From NCBI GenBank assembly GCA_014647935.1, contig BMQD01000008.1:1-64000 (forward strand): a stretch of DNA of 64,000 nucleotides, given 5' to 3'. Both the position numbers and the translations under genes were made by a program. The notes beneath the pieces were generated by a model. That model did no database searches, was not told where the DNA came from, and worked only from the letters and a program-made list of their open reading frames with translations. Numbering within the stretch: position 1 is the stretch's first letter; every line of letters begins with the position of its first letter. The DNA is from Planomonospora parontospora. Lineage in GTDB: Bacteria > Actinomycetota > Actinomycetes > Streptosporangiales > Streptosporangiaceae. Positions 64,000-64,000 of the stretch are shown one piece after another.

Positions 64000-64000
64000 G

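Overview
The window is 64 kb of very GC-rich DNA from an actinomycete chromosome. Evidence for this is the strong G/C bias at third codon positions, frequent GTG starts, several leaderless genes (a TANNNT -10 hexamer 6-9 bases before the start codon), and actinobacterial families such as Pmt, DUF501, F420-type PPOX, Rex- and PhoP-like operators and CYTH-CHAD. The order pmt, metG, tatD, rsmA, ispE, glmU, prs, rplY, pth, mfd, mazG, eno, ftsB-like, DUF501, ppx matches, from memory, the Rv1002c-Rv1026 block of Mycobacterium tuberculosis with rearrangements. A Streptosporangiales host (Streptosporangium or Nonomuraea type) is a guess that a 16S or rpoB search would settle.

Layout. 1-3.5 kb: glycosyltransferases (Pmt end, a GT-C enzyme, a membrane GT2). 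3.5-9 kb: metG, a TetR/SDR pair with two operators, a second TetR with a small divergent ORF, tatD. 9-12.5 kb: a leftward Ser/Thr kinase plus FG-GAP lipoprotein-like pair where rpfB often lies. 12.7-19.3 kb: rsmA, ispE (with a leaderless 11-codon upstream ORF), two MarR units with dyad operators, an ABC-F protein, and a trans-aconitate methyltransferase. 19.3-26.3 kb: a polyphosphate group (CYTH-CHAD, ppk with a PHO-box-like promoter, MutT/RHG), then a TetR with a coiled-coil tail and an acyl desaturase. 26.6-30.8 kb: tRNA-Gln(TTG), glmU, prs, rplY, pth.

30.8-47.4 kb is an accessory block between pth and mfd. It holds a polyprenyl glycosylphosphotransferase, CysQ, CysD, CysN, a sulfotransferase, a GT2, a WecG/TagA transferase, then leftward Wzz-like, O-antigen-ligase-like, APH-fold kinase and two more sulfotransferases, a GH26-like lipoprotein, a TSUP anion transporter, and an APS kinase with a degenerate sulfurylase-like N-terminus. 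Read together, this makes PAPS, transfers sulfate to a lipid-linked or surface glycan, removes PAP, and polymerises the glycan. It is the best candidate here for an undescribed system: a sulfated extracellular polysaccharide locus.

47.5-64 kb: a methyltransferase, mfd, a SurA-N lipoprotein, mazG, eno, an FtsB/DivIC protein with a duplicated N-terminus, DUF501, ppx, a secreted three-repeat protein, family-5 uracil-DNA glycosylase, ndh behind a perfect Rex-type palindrome, an unusual class I tRNA with a UAA anticodon, a Bax-inhibitor-1 protein, DUF4287, a PPOX protein, and the end of a thiolase. No insertion sequences, prophage, CRISPR array or rRNA were seen.
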